Positions 12,581-13,912 of a stretch of 13,912 nucleotides of DNA are shown piece by piece. The notes under the pieces are model-generated. The model was not told where the DNA came from, did not search any database, and saw nothing but the letters and a program-made list of their open reading frames with translations. Origin of the DNA: Silvimonas sp. Lineage in GTDB: Bacteria; Pseudomonadota; Gammaproteobacteria; Burkholderiales; Chitinibacteraceae. The translations under genes were made by a program, and so were the position numbers. The number at the start of each line of letters is the position of its first letter. Position 1 is the first letter of the stretch. The stretch is from NCBI GenBank assembly GCA_030151005.1, contig JASLES010000516.1, positions 1 through 13,912 on the forward strand. Direction: 5' to 3'.

Positions 12581-13912
12581 ATGCCTTTTCAGCACACCCA
12601 TCAGCCCATTCCTCGTCCCGTTCTAACTCGTATTGCCCGCGCTTTGACCGCTTTTTCTTTTGCCAGCCTCGCCAGCGTTCCGGCGTGGGCAGATGGGGGC
12701 AATGGCGGTTGCACCAACGACACCGGTGCTTGCTCAACCACCAATGCGGGCACGTCTTCCAGCCCGGATGGCGGGGCCGGCACCTCGGCAAACGTCGGCA
12801 CGGGTAGCGGCGCCACTGGCGGTGGCGGCGGAGCCATCGACCTCAGCACCGGTAATGGCGGAGCGGGCGGCGTCGGCGGCAATGGGGGTACCGGCGGCGG
12901 TGGTGGAGCTGGCCAGAACGGACAGGCCGGATCGGGCAGCGGTAGTGCCGCTGGCGGCCTGGCTGGCACAGGGGCGGCCGGTGGCGCAACCGGCTCCGGC
13001 AATGCCGACGGTGCCGGCGGTGGTGGTGGCGGTGGCGGTGGCGTCGGCGCTGTCTTTACCGGAAGCGCAAGCAACAGCGCCACGGTGACTGGCGGCAATG
13101 GCGGCAACGGAGGCGGTGGCGGCGGTGCGGGCGCCACTGGCGGAGGTGGCAGCGGGGGCGGTGGCGGTGCAGCCGGCGGCGGCGCACTGCTGACCAGCAA
13201 TGCCACGCTCACCAATAGCGGGCAGTTCATTGGCGGTAACGGCGGCAATGGTGGTGGCAGCGGCAGTCTCACAGGGGCGGGCAACGGTACCAACGTGGTT
13301 GCCGGAGCGGGTGGCGGCGCGGGGGACGGCGGTGATGGCGTCCTGGCCACCAATGGCGGCACGGTACAAAACCAGAGCGGTGCCAGCATGACGGGTGGGA
13401 GTGGTGGAACTGGTGGCGGCGCGGCCAATGCCATCAGCACGGCCAGCGGTGCTGTTGCGGTGGGCGGCAGCGGCGGCAATGCCGGCCAGGGTGGCAACGG
13501 CACGTATCTTTCTGGCGGGAGCACCGTGAACAACGCCGGGACCATTACCGGTGGTGTGGGCGGCAATGGCGAAAACGGCGGAGCGGCCAGCGATAACGGT
13601 ACCGGCACGCAAGTCGTTGCTGGCAATGGTGGGCTGGGTGGCAATGGCGGCAACGGCGTTCAGGTGGTTGGCAGCGGCACCGTCATCAACAGCGCCAGCG
13701 GCTTGATCCAAGGCGGCGTTGGCGGTACCGGCGGCGGTGGCAGCAGCGGCAGCACCGGCTCCGTGATCACAGGCGGCATTGGCGGCAACGGCGGCAATGG
13801 GGGCAGCGGCGTCTTGCTCAGTGCAGGCGGCGCGGTGACCAACGACGGGCGCATTATCGGCGGCAACGGCAATCGGGGAGGCGGTGCCGGCAACAGTACC
13901 GGCAGCGGCACC
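12581..13912 (+). CDS. glycine-rich exported repeat protein, autotransporter/adhesin-like, C-terminus beyond window
   Basis: The first 444 codons of a longer protein; the frame is open to the right edge. A basic n-region (PRPVLTRIAR) and the core ALTAFSFASLASVPAWA give a signal peptide cut near Ala37. Next comes DGGNGGCTNDTGAC, with the only two cysteines (44 and 51), close enough for a disulphide. Residues from about 60 to 208 are nearly continuous glycine-rich sequence; from 209 an ordered repeat of about 52 residues begins. Strands such as TVNNAGTITGG alternate with GGxGGxGG blocks, as in beta-helical passengers of large autotransporters or two-partner adhesins. The secretion domain, expected at the C-terminus if it is an autotransporter, is outside the window. 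The ribosome site is weak. Long open frames on the opposite strand here are composition artefacts. Confidence 0.8.
   Translation, partial: MPFQHTHQPIPRPVLTRIARALTAFSFASLASVPAWADGGNGGCTNDTGACSTTNAGTSSSPDGGAGTSANVGTGSGATGGGGGAIDLSTGNGGAGGVGGNGGTGGGGGAGQNGQAGSGSGSAAGGLAGTGAAGGATGSGNADGAGGGGGGGGGVGAVFTGSASNSATVTGGNGGNGGGGGGAGATGGGGSGGGGGAAGGGALLTSNATLTNSGQFIGGNGGNGGGSGSLTGAGNGTNVVAGAGGGAGDGGDGVLATNGGTVQNQSGASMTGGSGGTGGGAANAISTASGAVAVGGSGGNAGQGGNGTYLSGGSTVNNAGTITGGVGGNGENGGAASDNGTGTQVVAGNGGLGGNGGNGVQVVGSGTVINSASGLIQGGVGGTGGGGSSGSTGSVITGGIGGNGGNGGSGVLLSAGGAVTNDGRIIGGNGNRGGGAGNSTGSGT
13205..13912 (+). repeat. degenerate tandem repeat, unit about 156 bases / 52 residues
   Basis: Five in-frame units are visible: 13205-13360 (52 codons), 13361-13522 (54), 13523-13678 (52), 13679-13831 (51) and 13832 to the edge (partial). 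Each begins with a strand of the type TVxNxxGxIxGG, continues with a GGxGGxGG block, has a less regular Gly/Ser/Thr stretch, a second strand VVAG or VITGG with GGxGGxGGxGV, and ends near GG. A shortened unit-like stretch (ATVTGGNGGNGG) lies at about 13079-13204. The units are diverged at DNA level, so the array is old or under selection for protein pattern rather than recently amplified. Confidence 0.7.

Noticed and set aside
12601..13711. Two long minus-strand frames (350 codons proline-rich, 325 codons alanine/threonine-rich)
   Set aside because: They are complements of GGN codons in the glycine-rich gene: GGN read backwards gives Pro, Ala and Thr codons with few stops. The plus frame has a signal peptide and ordered repeats, these do not.
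13205..13912. CRISPR-like periodic repeats
   Set aside because: The period is about 156 bases, the units are diverged and in frame, and the pattern is in the protein. No short identical repeats with unique spacers occur.

Overview
The window reads as chromosomal DNA from a GC-rich Gram-negative proteobacterium. A periplasmic MlaC protein, an outer-membrane channel, a lipobox lipoprotein and several Sec-type signal peptides show a two-membrane cell. A betaproteobacterium (possibly Neisseriales-like) is the best guess from the gene mix and protein style, but nothing here proves it. There is no rRNA, tRNA, CRISPR array, transposase, integrase or phage gene.

Layout, left to right. (1) 1-1745, minus strand: glutathione-dependent formaldehyde detoxification, frmA followed 11 bases later by fghA, which runs off the left edge. 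A candidate promoter with an inverted repeat around its -35 lies before frmA. (2) 1942-2562, minus: an orphan mlaC, separated by about 370 bases without a gene from (3) 2932-3876, plus: an exported alpha/beta hydrolase. It converges on (4) 3940-4829, minus: a P-loop kinase-like gene and an NTF2/SnoaL-like gene overlapping as ATGA. Before this pair, at 4872-5017, is a compact leader: a consensus-like promoter with a dyad in its spacer, a possible 20-codon leaderless ORF, a hairpin and an intrinsic terminator, with a possible alternative antiterminator pairing. (5) 5030-8860, minus: a large lipoprotein phosphoesterase (phospholipase C/acid phosphatase family) and, 9 bases later, a secreted di-heme cytochrome c peroxidase; a Pho-box-like site lies about 110 bases before the phosphoesterase. 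(6) 9022-9978, minus: an outer-membrane channel of the phenol-degradation MetA type. (7) 10088-12166, minus: an MHYT-GGDEF-EAL cyclic-di-GMP enzyme with both catalytic signatures and the inhibitory site intact. (8) 12581 to the right edge, plus, divergent from (7): the first 444 codons of an exported, extremely glycine-rich surface protein built from repeats of about 52 residues.

How the genes may work together. frmA and fghA are consecutive steps in oxidising formaldehyde to formate. The channel, phosphoesterase and peroxidase are all envelope or exported proteins on one strand and may form a phosphate-responsive envelope module. The cyclic-di-GMP enzyme next to a giant adhesin-like gene suggests a biofilm link, by position only. 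The two points most worth a second look are the leader before the kinase pair and the repeat architecture of the glycine-rich protein.
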